Part shown: piece after piece, positions 33,408 to 42,342 of the stretch
Layout: each line of letters opens with the position of its first letter
Position numbering within the stretch: position 1 is the stretch's first letter
From: JBEBSD01 sp040394475
GTDB lineage: Bacteria > Bacteroidota > Bacteroidia > Cytophagales > Spirosomataceae
Assembly (NCBI GenBank): GCA_040394475.1
Contig: JBEBSD010000023.1
Span: 1 to 64,000 of the forward strand
Reading direction: 5' to 3'
DNA length: 64,000 nt
Made by a program: the position numbers and the translations under genes
Notes under the pieces: generated by a model
The model's database searches: none
Told to the model about the DNA's origin: nothing
What the model saw: the letters and a program-made list of their open reading frames with translations, nothing else

Positions 33408-36182
33408 ATGAAAACAACGATTCGTTTCCTGCTTTTGCTCCTCCTGCCGCAACCCGCCCGCCTGCAGGCTCAGGAATTAAAACTCTGGTACAGCCGGCCG
33501 GCCGAAAAATGGACAGAAGCGCTTCCGTTGGGCAACGGCCGTATCGGTGCGATGGTGTTTGGCGGCGTGGAAAACGATCGCATCCAGTTCAATGAAGAAA
33601 CCCTGTGGACGGGCGGCCCCCGCGAGTATCACCGTGAGGATGCCTGGAAAAACCTGGAGAAAATCCGGCAATTGCTTTTTGAAGGCAGGCAACAAGAAGC
33701 CGAAGCGCTCGCCGGACAGCATTTTATGGGCCAAAAATCGCCGGAAGGAGACCGGGCAGCCTGGGTAAAACAGGTAACGGACGCCGCTGCTCCCGCCGCA
33801 ATAGCTTTTGATGACAGCGGGTGGAAACCGATACCGGTACCCTCGTACGAAGGCTGGGAAGCCGTGGGATATGAAGGGCTGGATGGGGCAGTATGGTACA
33901 GAACAACCTTTTTTGTGCCCGAAGACTGGCTCGGCCAGGACCTCGTACTCGATCTGAACCGGGTGCGGGACGAAGACCGTACCTATGTCAACGGCCGGCT
34001 GGCAGGAAGCGCGGGCACCCCCGACCCTCGTCGCTACGTGATCGCTAAAGACCTGGTGCACGCCGGCCCGAACGTCCTCGCCATACAGGTACTGAACTTT
34101 ACCGACAAAGGCGGCATTGCCGGGTACAAAGACACTACCCGGCACATAGGCATTTATCCGGCAGGCCGGGAGAAGCTGAAGCGCCCCCTGAACGGACAAT
34201 GGAAATTTTTCATCCAGGACGACAATCCTCCTCCTGTAGGCGCTTACCAGGCAAGTTACCAGCCCTTTGGAAACCTGCACCTCCATTTTGGGGAGATTCC
34301 CCGGGTAAGCGGTTACCGCCGGGAGCTGGACATCGAAAACGCCATTGTCACCACTGCCTATACCGCCGACGGGGTACACTTTAAAAGAGAATACCTGGTC
34401 AGTCAGCCGGCGCAGGTACTTGCCATACAGCTTACTGCCAGTGAAAAAAACAGTATTGCATTTGAAGCGCTGCTGGACACTCCGCACAACCGCCCTGTCC
34501 TGCGCAAGGTCAACGACTCTACCCTCGCGCTGTCGCTCCGGGTAAAGCACGGGGCAATGACCGGCGAAAGTCATTTGCAGGTAAGGGTCGTCAACGGCGT
34601 CATCGCGGTAACGGACAGCAGCATCCGGGTGCACTGTGCAGATGAAGCCACCGTATACCTCGCCGCGGGGACCAATTTCATCCGCTACGACGACGTATCC
34701 GGCGATCCGTCCGCCCGTTGTGAAGAAGCGCTGGCAGCAGGTACCTTCGACCAGGTAAAAACCGCCCATATCCGGGAATACCGGCAGTATTTTGATCGTT
34801 TTTACATTGATTTGGGGCCGCAGGCGGTGCTGCCTACTGACGACCGGCTCCGGCAGTTTGCCGCCGCACATGATCCCGCTTTTGTAGCGCTGTATGCACA
34901 ATATGGCCGTTATTTGCTCATTTCCTCTTCAAGGCCCGGTACGCAGCCCGCCAATTTGCAGGGTATCTGGAACGATTTGCTTACGCCACCCTGGGGAAGC
35001 AAATATACCGTCAATATCAATACCGAAATGAACTATTGGCCGGCAGAGTTGCTCAACCTTTCCCCCATGCATGAGCCCCTGTTCGAGATGATAAAGGAGC
35101 TTTCCGTAACGGGTCAGGCCACTGCCCGGGCACACTACAAGGCACGCGGCTGGGTACTGCACCACAATACGGACCTGTGGCGCGGTACCGCGCCTATCAA
35201 TGCCGCCAACCACGGCATCTGGGTCACCGGAGGCGCATGGCTTTGTCAGCACTTATGGGAACATTACCTGTTTACCCGTGACGAAAAATTCTTACAGGAA
35301 AGGGCCTACCCCGTCATGAAACAGGCTGCTTTATTTTTTGTCGATTTTCTGGTGAAAGACCCGGTGTCAGGGTATCTGATCAGTACGCCTTCCAACTCTC
35401 CCGAACATGGAGGATTGGTCGCAGGCCCGGCCATGGACCACCAGCTTATCCGGGAGTTGTTCAAAAATACCATTGCAGCCGGTCAGGTGCTGAAAAAGGA
35501 CAGACGGCTGCGTAAGCTGCTGCAGGAAACGTACCGGCAGCTTGCGCCTGACCGGAAGGGCAGGTACGGTCAGCTGCAGGAATGGCTGCAGGATGTCGAT
35601 GACACCACGAGCAAACACCGTCACGTCTCTCACCTGTGGGCTGTTCATCCGGGCCACGCCATCACCTGGGACGATACGCCCGAGCTCATGAAAGCCGCCC
35701 GGCAATCACTCCTGTACCGCGGCGACGAGGCTACGGGCTGGAGCCTCGGCTGGAAAATAAACCTGTGGGCGAGGTTCAGAGACAGCGAACGTACCTTCCG
35801 GCTGCTCCGGCTGTTGTTGAGTCCGGCTACCGGAAATGCGGGCAGTTACCCCAATTTGCTGGATGCGCACCCGCCTTTTCAGATTGACGGGAACTTTGGA
35901 GGAGCAGCGGGGATAGGTGAAATGCTGCTGCAGAGTCATACCGGCTATATCGATATATTGCCGGCCCTACCCGCAGCCCTCTCCGACGGGCGCGTAAAAG
36001 GGCTTTGCGCCAGAGGGGGTTTCGAAATAGACCTTGACTGGGCCAACGGACAATTACGGCAGATAACCATTGTATCAAAAGCCGGAATGCCGCTTGTCCT
36101 GCGGTACAATAACAAAGTAGTCAAATCCCCGACGGTACGGAATGGAATCTATACTTTTAACGGCAGCCTCGAAAAGCAATAA
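33408..36182 (+). CDS. GH95-type alpha-L-fucosidase/galactosidase with inserted beta-sandwich
   Basis: A 924-residue exported protein from M at 33408 (signal TTIRFLLLLLLPQPARLQAQ). The GH95 N-terminal signature WYSRPAEKWTEALPLGNGRI and GAMVFGGVENDRIQFNEETL is clear. Near residue 109 the canonical sequence breaks after GQHFMG, and about 170 residues of a GH2/jelly-roll-like domain (FDDSGWKPIPVP, WYRTTFFVP, TYVNGRLAG, NVLAIQVLN) follow before the GH95 domain resumes at YQPFGNLHLHF. The (alpha/alpha)6 barrel then shows TVNINTEMNYWPAE, HHNTDLWRGTAP and HRHVSHLWAVHPG. It acts on terminal alpha-L-fucose or L-galactose, probably in the periplasm. Confidence 0.9.
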   Translation: MKTTIRFLLLLLLPQPARLQAQELKLWYSRPAEKWTEALPLGNGRIGAMVFGGVENDRIQFNEETLWTGGPREYHREDAWKNLEKIRQLLFEGRQQEAEALAGQHFMGQKSPEGDRAAWVKQVTDAAAPAAIAFDDSGWKPIPVPSYEGWEAVGYEGLDGAVWYRTTFFVPEDWLGQDLVLDLNRVRDEDRTYVNGRLAGSAGTPDPRRYVIAKDLVHAGPNVLAIQVLNFTDKGGIAGYKDTTRHIGIYPAGREKLKRPLNGQWKFFIQDDNPPPVGAYQASYQPFGNLHLHFGEIPRVSGYRRELDIENAIVTTAYTADGVHFKREYLVSQPAQVLAIQLTASEKNSIAFEALLDTPHNRPVLRKVNDSTLALSLRVKHGAMTGESHLQVRVVNGVIAVTDSSIRVHCADEATVYLAAGTNFIRYDDVSGDPSARCEEALAAGTFDQVKTAHIREYRQYFDRFYIDLGPQAVLPTDDRLRQFAAAHDPAFVALYAQYGRYLLISSSRPGTQPANLQGIWNDLLTPPWGSKYTVNINTEMNYWPAELLNLSPMHEPLFEMIKELSVTGQATARAHYKARGWVLHHNTDLWRGTAPINAANHGIWVTGGAWLCQHLWEHYLFTRDEKFLQERAYPVMKQAALFFVDFLVKDPVSGYLISTPSNSPEHGGLVAGPAMDHQLIRELFKNTIAAGQVLKKDRRLRKLLQETYRQLAPDRKGRYGQLQEWLQDVDDTTSKHRHVSHLWAVHPGHAITWDDTPELMKAARQSLLYRGDEATGWSLGWKINLWARFRDSERTFRLLRLLLSPATGNAGSYPNLLDAHPPFQIDGNFGGAAGIGEMLLQSHTGYIDILPALPAALSDGRVKGLCARGGFEIDLDWANGQLRQITIVSKAGMPLVLRYNNKVVKSPTVRNGIYTFNGSLEKQ

Positions 36183-36834
36183 CCTGCCCCTTCCTGCAAT
36201 ACTTCCGACCCGAAAAACCATCATTCGTCTGCATTTGCCGATGGCAGGGAAATACCCCGTCAACTAAGAGCAAACGGGCACAGGAGTTGGGAAAATTTAT
36301 ATAAAAAAGTAAAATCCTCCAGCATTTCAGTCAAACCGTACATTGTACAAAGAACGGGTTAAACGTAATTTTACTCATACGTTTGGAAAGCCACTGAAAC
36401 GATGTTCCAATGCTTTGGAAGTGATAACCTGCTAACCATTTTAACCTTTGAAATTGATCCTGAATGTATACCCTTTCATCTTTTCTCCAGAACATAGCCA
36501 TCGGCTGGCTTGTCCGGGCATCGCGTATTAATGAGGTCTGTTTCAGACCGCCCTGAGTGCTCTGCGTATATATAATAACGATATAATTTAACCTGACCCT
36601 TCACCTGCAGCCCCGAGAACGATGGACAAAGCCCGTTCCGGGTTTTGTATACGATTGCCCTATACCTCCTACTCATAAGCAGCTTCAGTACAATCAGGAC
36701 AGCGCGGTGCGCAGCCGCCGGGAGTGATCCGGCGTGAGGAAGCGGTATCGGACAACAGGGACATACGGGCCGGTTGCTTTTATTGAAAATCATTTCAACT
36801 ATTCAGTACGTATTTAATAATAACAGACAAATCA
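36183..36834. other. Long upstream region of susC1
   Basis: This 652-bp non-coding stretch holds the conserved 51-bp element (36296-36346), a short perfect hairpin ggtctg/cagacc (around 36535-36552) and cgccgg/ccggcg (36716-36734). No open frame looks real. The distance from the conserved element to the susC1 start (489 bp) implies a long leader or an additional promoter nearer the gene. Confidence 0.6.
36296..36346 (+). promoter_or_regulatory. Conserved 51-bp element upstream of susC1
   Basis: It matches the element at 41914-41964 at 42 of 51 positions without gaps and ends in TACATTGT. Inside it AGTAAAATC (36308) and AGTCAAACC (36329) are 21 bp apart, the spacing seen near 26084. This fits a transcription-factor site of the AraC type. 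Confidence 0.65.
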
Positions 36835-39800
36835 ATGAAAACTAATCAATGGGTAGTCTTGTGGTGGTTATTGGCGGGATGTATCTTCCGGGCAGAAGCG
36901 CAGCAGCTTCCTGTCTCCGGTAAGGTCATCGACAGCGAAACCTCGGAGGCGTTGCCGGGAGCCACCGTAAAAGTCAAAAACGCCAACGTAGCCGTTGTTT
37001 CGGAAGCAGACGGTACGTTTTCAATCCAGGTGCCTGACCGGGAAACGGTACTGGTCATTTCCTACATAGGGTATGCCGCCTATGAAACCACCGCAGGAAC
37101 CGGTCCGCTAACGGTTCCGCTCACGCGGATCTACCTGGGTCTCGACGAAGTGATCGTGATCGGCTACGGCTCCCAGCGAAAAGCCAGTCTTACCGGATCC
37201 GTAGCGTCCGTTTCCGGCGAAAAACTGACGGAACGGCCGGCTCCCAACGCTGCCAATTTGTTGCAGGGCCGTGTGACGGGCCTGCAGGTAACCCAGCCTT
37301 CAGGCGAACCGGGAAGAGACAATCCCAACTTCCTGATCCGCGGCAGGGGAACATTCGGCGGCAGTACCGCGCCTTTGGTTCTCATTGACGGCGTAACGGG
37401 TTCCATCAACAACCTGTCGCCCGACGACATTGAGAACATTACCGTTCTGAAAGACGCCTCCTCCGCTTCCATTTACGGCGCCCGGGCCGCAAACGGCGTA
37501 GTATTGGTCACAACCAAAAAGGGGAAAAGCGGAAAACCGACGCTTAGCTACCGGGTCAATGTGGGCGTGCATACGCCGACTGCGCTGCCGGATCTGATCA
37601 ACAACTCCGCGGAATACATGGAAATGTACAACCGTGCCGCAGAGCGCTCCGGTGTTGCCTTCAAGTACCCGCAGGCTGATATCGATACCTACAGAAATGC
37701 GACCGACAGGAACCGGTATCCTAATTTCAATTCCATGGACCACTACTTCAACCCGGCTACCGTTGTCAATCATACGCTCTCGTTGTCGGGAGGAACGGAT
37801 AAAAGTACGTACAATTTCTCCTTGGGCTACCTGGACCAGGACGCGATGCTGCCCGTTTACAACTTCAAACGGTACAACGCCTTGCTGAACTATTCTACGG
37901 AGGTCGCAAAAGGCATCACAATCGGCACCATTGTAAACGCCACCTACCGGAATCGCCAGGATCCGCCCTTTGCAAGTGAGAATGTAGCCTTGCTGGTTTA
38001 TGCTGCCGGCCCGCTTTACGGGCCTTACCTTCCGGACGGCAGCGGACGGATCGTTTCCCGGGCTTATCAGAACGAAGGACGTAACCGCAATCCCCAGGAG
38101 GCCTTCGAAATGGGCTGGCAGAATACGAAGGAGTATAACCTTAACGGGCAGGCTTACATCAACATCAACTTCCTGAAAAACTTCACCTGGTCTTCGAAGG
38201 TGGCATTGAATTATACGGACGAGTACTACAAGATGTACCAGCATAACTATGACGCCTTTCTGTTGAATGAAACAGACCCGGTCACCGGCGATAACATCCT
38301 GTCGCGCTTTGGTCCCGACATTCTCGGGGTCACTGATCAGTATGCCAAAACCTTAACGCCTACCGTCTACTCTACCCTCACCTACGACGCGCATTTCGGC
38401 GACCATAGCGTGACCGCGCTTGCCGGCTACGAGCAGCTCTCGCACAGCCATCAGAACCTGCGGGGCAGGCGGCAGACTTCGGTATCGCCGGTGCTGACCG
38501 ACCTGCGGGGTTATACCGCGGCCAGTGAATCCTTATATTTTACGCATCCGAGGCTGCCCTCTTTACCGGGCCCTTCCGAATGGGCCATGCGGTCGTTTTT
38601 CGGCCGGCTCAATTATGATTACCAGGGCAAGTATTTTGCAGAAGCCAATCTACGCTACGACGGCACCTCCAAGGTATCACCTTCCTACCGATGGGGCCTT
38701 TTCCCCTCCTTTTCGGCAGGCTGGCTGGTCTCCAACGAACGTTTTATAGCCGACAACATCGATGCACTCTCTACCCTGAAACTGAGAGGATCCTACGGCA
38801 CGCTCGGGAATCAGGATATCGGGACCTATCTTTTTCAGGACAACCTGACGATCAACAACGTATACTATCCGTTTGACAACCAATCGCTCCAGCAGGGCGC
38901 CGTGATCAACAGCTACAAAGACCAGAGCCTCCGGTGGGAATCTACCAGCGTGCTTGACATTGGCCTGGACCTGGTCCTCAAGAGAGGATTATTGGCAGTC
39001 ACTTTCGACTGGTACCGGAAAACAAGCTTTGACATCCTTGCGTCCCAGCCGGTACCCGCAAGCCTGGGTCTTTCACAACCTACCATTAACAACGGTAAAT
39101 TAAGAAATCAGGGCATCGAACTGGAAGTGAGGCACGACAACACCATCGGCAACGTTACTTACGGCGCTTTTGGGCAACTGTCTACTGCCCGGAACAAAGT
39201 ATTGGCGATCAGCGTGCCCAGTTTCGGAAGTTCGATCCGGGAAACGGGCCATCCCTACGACGCCCATTACCTGTACGTCTGGGACGGCATCTTCCAGGAG
39301 GAGGACATTGAGAATCCCGCTATCCCCACCCATGCGGCCAATGCTTCACCCAGGGCGGGAGACCTGAAGATGAAAGACTTAAACGGCGACGGTGTGGTAG
39401 ACGGCGACGACCGGACCATCGTGAAAGGGGTCTATCCTGACTATATCTATTCGTTTGGATTCAACGTGGATTATAAAGGGTTCAGTCTTAACGCCTTCTT
39501 CCAGGGGGTGGAAGGTATCCAGAACCGCGTGAATAACTGGGGCGTGGATCCGTTCATGCAGGGTACGGCACCCACAACAAAGTGGCGCGACGCCTGGACT
39601 CCCGAAAACAGGAGCAATACCCTTCCCGCCATTTATGTGGCCGGTTACACAGGGGTGGCGGCTTACGGGAGTTCTACCTACTACCTGCAGGATGCCTCCT
39701 ATCTCCGGTTAAAAAACATTACGCTGTCCTACTCGTTTCCCCGCTCACTGCTGTCCGGCATCGGCACAAAGGACCTGAGTGTGTATGTATCAGCGGAAAA

Positions 39801-39918
39801 CCTGGTAACCTGGACCCGATACGAAGGCAGTGATCCGGAGCGGGCCAGTCCAACGGGGAATTTTGCGCAATATCCGCAGGCGAGAATTTTTAATGCTGGT
39901 CTTACTATTAAGTTCTGA
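36835..39918 (+). CDS. SusC/RagA TonB-linked outer-membrane protein (SusC1)
   Basis: A 1027-residue TonB-dependent transporter. The signal peptide is residues 1-22 (CIFRAEAQ). Next come a carboxypeptidase-like beta domain (VSGKVIDSETSEALPGATV, residues 27-45), a TonB-box-like DEVIVIGYG, the plug (TGSVASVSGEKLTERPA, APLVLIDGVTG, LKDASSASIYGARAANGVV) and a 22-strand barrel ending in FNAGLTIKF. It pairs with SusD1 (40229) to import oligosaccharides across the outer membrane. A tandem repeat tract (39931-40040) separates the two genes. Confidence 0.97.
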   Translation: MKTNQWVVLWWLLAGCIFRAEAQQLPVSGKVIDSETSEALPGATVKVKNANVAVVSEADGTFSIQVPDRETVLVISYIGYAAYETTAGTGPLTVPLTRIYLGLDEVIVIGYGSQRKASLTGSVASVSGEKLTERPAPNAANLLQGRVTGLQVTQPSGEPGRDNPNFLIRGRGTFGGSTAPLVLIDGVTGSINNLSPDDIENITVLKDASSASIYGARAANGVVLVTTKKGKSGKPTLSYRVNVGVHTPTALPDLINNSAEYMEMYNRAAERSGVAFKYPQADIDTYRNATDRNRYPNFNSMDHYFNPATVVNHTLSLSGGTDKSTYNFSLGYLDQDAMLPVYNFKRYNALLNYSTEVAKGITIGTIVNATYRNRQDPPFASENVALLVYAAGPLYGPYLPDGSGRIVSRAYQNEGRNRNPQEAFEMGWQNTKEYNLNGQAYININFLKNFTWSSKVALNYTDEYYKMYQHNYDAFLLNETDPVTGDNILSRFGPDILGVTDQYAKTLTPTVYSTLTYDAHFGDHSVTALAGYEQLSHSHQNLRGRRQTSVSPVLTDLRGYTAASESLYFTHPRLPSLPGPSEWAMRSFFGRLNYDYQGKYFAEANLRYDGTSKVSPSYRWGLFPSFSAGWLVSNERFIADNIDALSTLKLRGSYGTLGNQDIGTYLFQDNLTINNVYYPFDNQSLQQGAVINSYKDQSLRWESTSVLDIGLDLVLKRGLLAVTFDWYRKTSFDILASQPVPASLGLSQPTINNGKLRNQGIELEVRHDNTIGNVTYGAFGQLSTARNKVLAISVPSFGSSIRETGHPYDAHYLYVWDGIFQEEDIENPAIPTHAANASPRAGDLKMKDLNGDGVVDGDDRTIVKGVYPDYIYSFGFNVDYKGFSLNAFFQGVEGIQNRVNNWGVDPFMQGTAPTTKWRDAWTPENRSNTLPAIYVAGYTGVAAYGSSTYYLQDASYLRLKNITLSYSFPRSLLSGIGTKDLSVYVSAENLVTWTRYEGSDPERASPTGNFAQYPQARIFNAGLTIKF

Positions 39919-39930
39919 TGAAGGGGGAGG

Positions 39931-40040
39931 CGGGCTATCGGAGATCGGCTATCAGCTATCGGCTATCAGAAATCGGCTGTCGGAGATCAGAAATCGGCTA
40001 TCGGAGATCGGCTGTCGGAGATCGGCTGTCGGAGGTCGGG
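39931..40040 (+). repeat. Degenerate atcggctgtcggag tandem repeats
   Basis: Roughly seven degenerate units of about 14 bp (atcggctatc/atcggctgtcggag) run from 39931 to 40040 between susC1 and susD1. Related fragments (agctatcggaatcgg, ctgataactg) trail to about 40220. Confidence 0.8.
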
Positions 40041-40228
40041 CTGGTTAGTGAATTAAATATTGAGAATCAATTAGTTGTTAATTTTATACTCATAAAATAG
40101 CATGAGCAAGCAGAAGTCAGCTATCGGAATCGGATTGCGCACAAGCGGTATGCGGCCGATCGATGAATTGAAAGCGGTCCGCCACGCGGCTGATAACTGA
40201 CTGTTGATCGCTGATAACTTTTATACCT

Positions 40229-41779
40229 ATGAAATGCATAAAGAAAATCAAACGGTTTTTGCTGGCAACGCTGCTGCCGTTGTTGGTGTCCTGTAACGGT
40301 GATTTTTTGGAGCGAAACCCGCTGGACAGTGTGAGCAGCCAGATATTCTGGAACTCGGAAACGGATGTTCAGAGTGGGTTGGCGGGTGTTTACTCCCGTT
40401 TACAGCAGAATTTCCTGGGATACGAAAGGGTTTACCTGGATGGCTTGTCTGACAACGCGTTTGCCTGGGACAATACGAACCAGACCAACCTGTTACAGAT
40501 GACTACCGGCGGGATCAACCCTACGCTGGGCGGCGCCATTGCCAATATGTACAGCTCTCCTTACAGGGCCATCGCTTCCTGCAATTACTTTCTGGACAAC
40601 GTGGACAAGGCGCCCCTGCCCGAGGCACAGATAACTTCCTACAAAGCGGAAGTGCGATTTATAAGGGCCCTGAGCTATTTTGATTTGGTGCAATCGCACG
40701 GAGGCGTGGTCATTTACCGGAACTTTCCCGCTACGCTGGAGGCTGCCAAATTACCCAAAAGCAACAAAGCGGACGTATACGCTTTCATCCACGAAGACCT
40801 CGATTTTGCAATCGCCAGCCTGCCCGACACTCCCTATGACGGAAAGGCTGTAAAAGGGAGTGCGGAAGGGCTGAAAGCCAGGGTACTGCTTACCGAACAG
40901 AACTGGGACCAGGCTGCGGCGCTGTTGCAGCAGGTGATCGCCAGGGGAATATTCGGCTTGTCCGACAACTATGCCGCTATTTTCACAACGGCAGGGCAGG
41001 CAAATCCCGGGGTGAACCGTGAAATCATGTTTTCCACGCGATACCTTGCCCCCACCAACCCCCAGCGTACGAGTCCCGGAGCTGCCGGCGTCAATATTGA
41101 ATTCGGCTGGTATTCGCTGCTGCAGCCCTATCAGGACCTGATCGATGACTACGAAATGACTGACGGAAAGTCCATCGCGGAATCCCCGCTTTTCGACCCC
41201 GATATGCCCCATCAAAACCGGGATCCCCGCCTTGATCTTACGGTAAGGCTGCCGGAAGAGGTCTGGAAAAACCCGTCGACGGGAGAGGAATGGACCGGAA
41301 GCTATACGTCCTTTACCGGTTACCTGGTAGAGAAATATGTCGACCTTTCCAAGGCGCCGTTCACAAGCGCCACCGCCATACAGACGGACCAGGATTATGT
41401 GCACCTGCGCTATGCGGATATTCTGCTGATGTACGCCGAAGCCCGGAACGAACAGAGCGGACCGGATCCCACGGTTTACGACGCCATCGACCAGGTACGG
41501 GGCAGAAACGGCATCGGGATGCCCCCGGTGGACCGGGAAAGGTACGATACCCGGGAAACGCTCCGGGAATACATACGCCGGGAAAGAAGAATTGAACTGG
41601 CGCTCGAGGGACAGCGGTACAATGACCTGAAGCGATGGAACATTGCGCATATCAAGTTGCCTACCCTTATCACTCCTGCCGGTATCCCGCTGAGATTCGA
41701 TCCGAAGAACTACGTACTGCCCTTCCAGCAAAGTGAACTCGATAACAATCCGCTTTTGGTCCAGAACGAGGAATACTGA
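40229..41779 (+). CDS. SusD/RagB glycan-binding lipoprotein (SusD1)
   Basis: A 516-residue surface lipoprotein. MKCIKKIKRFLLATLLPLL then VSC gives C22 as the lipidated residue, followed by the typical NGDFLERNPLDSVS. Mid-protein the TPR-like helical core carries RFIRALSYFDLVQSHGGV, and the C-terminus has LREYIRRERRIELALEGQRYNDLKRW, the most conserved SusD segment. It caps SusC1 and captures the oligosaccharide. It is 310 bp from susC1 because of the tandem repeats, an unusually long gap for this pair. A hairpin (41790-41821) and a terminator candidate (41885-41916) follow. Confidence 0.96.
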   Translation: MKCIKKIKRFLLATLLPLLVSCNGDFLERNPLDSVSSQIFWNSETDVQSGLAGVYSRLQQNFLGYERVYLDGLSDNAFAWDNTNQTNLLQMTTGGINPTLGGAIANMYSSPYRAIASCNYFLDNVDKAPLPEAQITSYKAEVRFIRALSYFDLVQSHGGVVIYRNFPATLEAAKLPKSNKADVYAFIHEDLDFAIASLPDTPYDGKAVKGSAEGLKARVLLTEQNWDQAAALLQQVIARGIFGLSDNYAAIFTTAGQANPGVNREIMFSTRYLAPTNPQRTSPGAAGVNIEFGWYSLLQPYQDLIDDYEMTDGKSIAESPLFDPDMPHQNRDPRLDLTVRLPEEVWKNPSTGEEWTGSYTSFTGYLVEKYVDLSKAPFTSATAIQTDQDYVHLRYADILLMYAEARNEQSGPDPTVYDAIDQVRGRNGIGMPPVDRERYDTRETLREYIRRERRIELALEGQRYNDLKRWNIAHIKLPTLITPAGIPLRFDPKNYVLPFQQSELDNNPLLVQNEEY

Positions 41780-41789
41780 AGGCTTTAAA

Positions 41790-41821
41790 GGGCGGAGCGG
41801 GTGGGTTTTCCTGCTCCGCCC
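41790..41821 (+). terminator. GC-rich hairpin after susD1
   Basis: gggcggagc (41790-41798) pairs with gctccgccc (41813-41821). Only a weak T-run (gctttccctt) follows, so it may stabilise the 3' end rather than end transcription alone. Confidence 0.55.
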
Positions 41822-41838
41822 GCTTTCCCTTATCCTGG

Positions 41839-41873
41839 ACCGGGTCACGTTGACCGGGTCAACGTGACCCGGT
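41839..41873. repeat. Perfect 35-bp palindrome
   Basis: accgggtcacgttgacc (41839-41855) and ggtcaacgtgacccggt (41857-41873) are exact complements around a single G. No T-run follows it. Confidence 0.9.
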
Positions 41874-41884
41874 CACCATTTGGA

Positions 41885-41916
41885 CACCCTGTCCGGTCCC
41901 GGATAGGGTGATTTTT
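41885..41916 (+). terminator. Terminator candidate downstream of susD1
   Basis: caccctgtccgg (41885-41896) pairs with ccggatagggtg (41899-41910) with one mismatch, followed by attttt. It would separate the susD1 transcript from the susC2 promoter region that begins at 41914. Confidence 0.65.
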
Positions 41917-41964
41917 ATATAGAATAGTAAAATCTTCCAGCAATCCAGAAAAACTTTACATTGT
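41914..41964 (+). promoter_or_regulatory. Conserved 51-bp element upstream of susC2
   Basis: The twin of the element at 36296-36346 (42 of 51 identities). Half-sites AGTAAAATC (41926) and AGAAAAACT (41947) are 21 bp apart. It lies 379 bp upstream of the susC2 start. Confidence 0.65.
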
Positions 41965-42118
41965 TTTCCCCTTTCAACCTGCTCAACTTTACTTTATCAA
42001 AGAAATAATTAGGTTAATACAGTAATTTAAAACCTGGGTTTTAACCGGAACTATCCACTTTCTATTAAAGAACATGTCAGCTAATCCGACCCGAAAGAAC
42101 CGTCATTCAGCGCTTTCA

Positions 42119-42190
42119 CGGCAGCGCTGCCGGCAATCGGCAGCTTTTTGTATTCAGGGGTACAAAGGCTGCCGGCGGCCGCATGCGGCC
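42119..42190 (+). promoter_or_regulatory. Candidate attenuator in the susC2 leader
   Basis: Four 7-mers alternate: cggcagc (42119-42125), gctgccg (42126-42132), cggcagc (42138-42144) and gctgccg (42168-42174). Segments two and three form a stem followed by ttttt (42145-42149), an intrinsic terminator. Segment three can instead pair with segment four, which would prevent it. A further palindrome ggccgcatgcggcc lies at 42177-42190. Confidence 0.6.
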
Positions 42191-42342
42191 ATTACCGGAC
42201 CATTATCAGGGAGTAAACTGCAAGGAAGCAGGAACTGCCGGACGCTGTAAACCAGGCGAAAAAATCACCCGGAACAACAGAAGAAGTACCAAAGGAATTA
42301 TGGATTACACAAAATCAGTACTCATTAAAAAACGGACAGCTT

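Larger units (their letters stand above)
41780..42342. other. Leader and regulatory region between susD1 and susC2
   Basis: No gene is seen in these 563 bases. In order they hold a GC-rich hairpin (41790-41821), a perfect 35-bp palindrome (41839-41873), a terminator candidate (41885-41916), the conserved 51-bp element (41914-41964), and a terminator with competing complementary segments (42119-42190), before susC2 at 42343. Confidence 0.75.

Noticed and set aside
33477..34901. A 474-codon minus-strand frame opposite the GH95 gene
   Set aside because: It lies wholly within a gene with unmistakable GH95 motifs, is Gly/Val/Arg-rich in the way of shadow frames, and has no signal, domain or neighbour that supports it.
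39931..40040. CRISPR-like array
   Set aside because: Units of about 14 bp are directly adjacent and degenerate, with no unique spacers of constant length and no cas genes.
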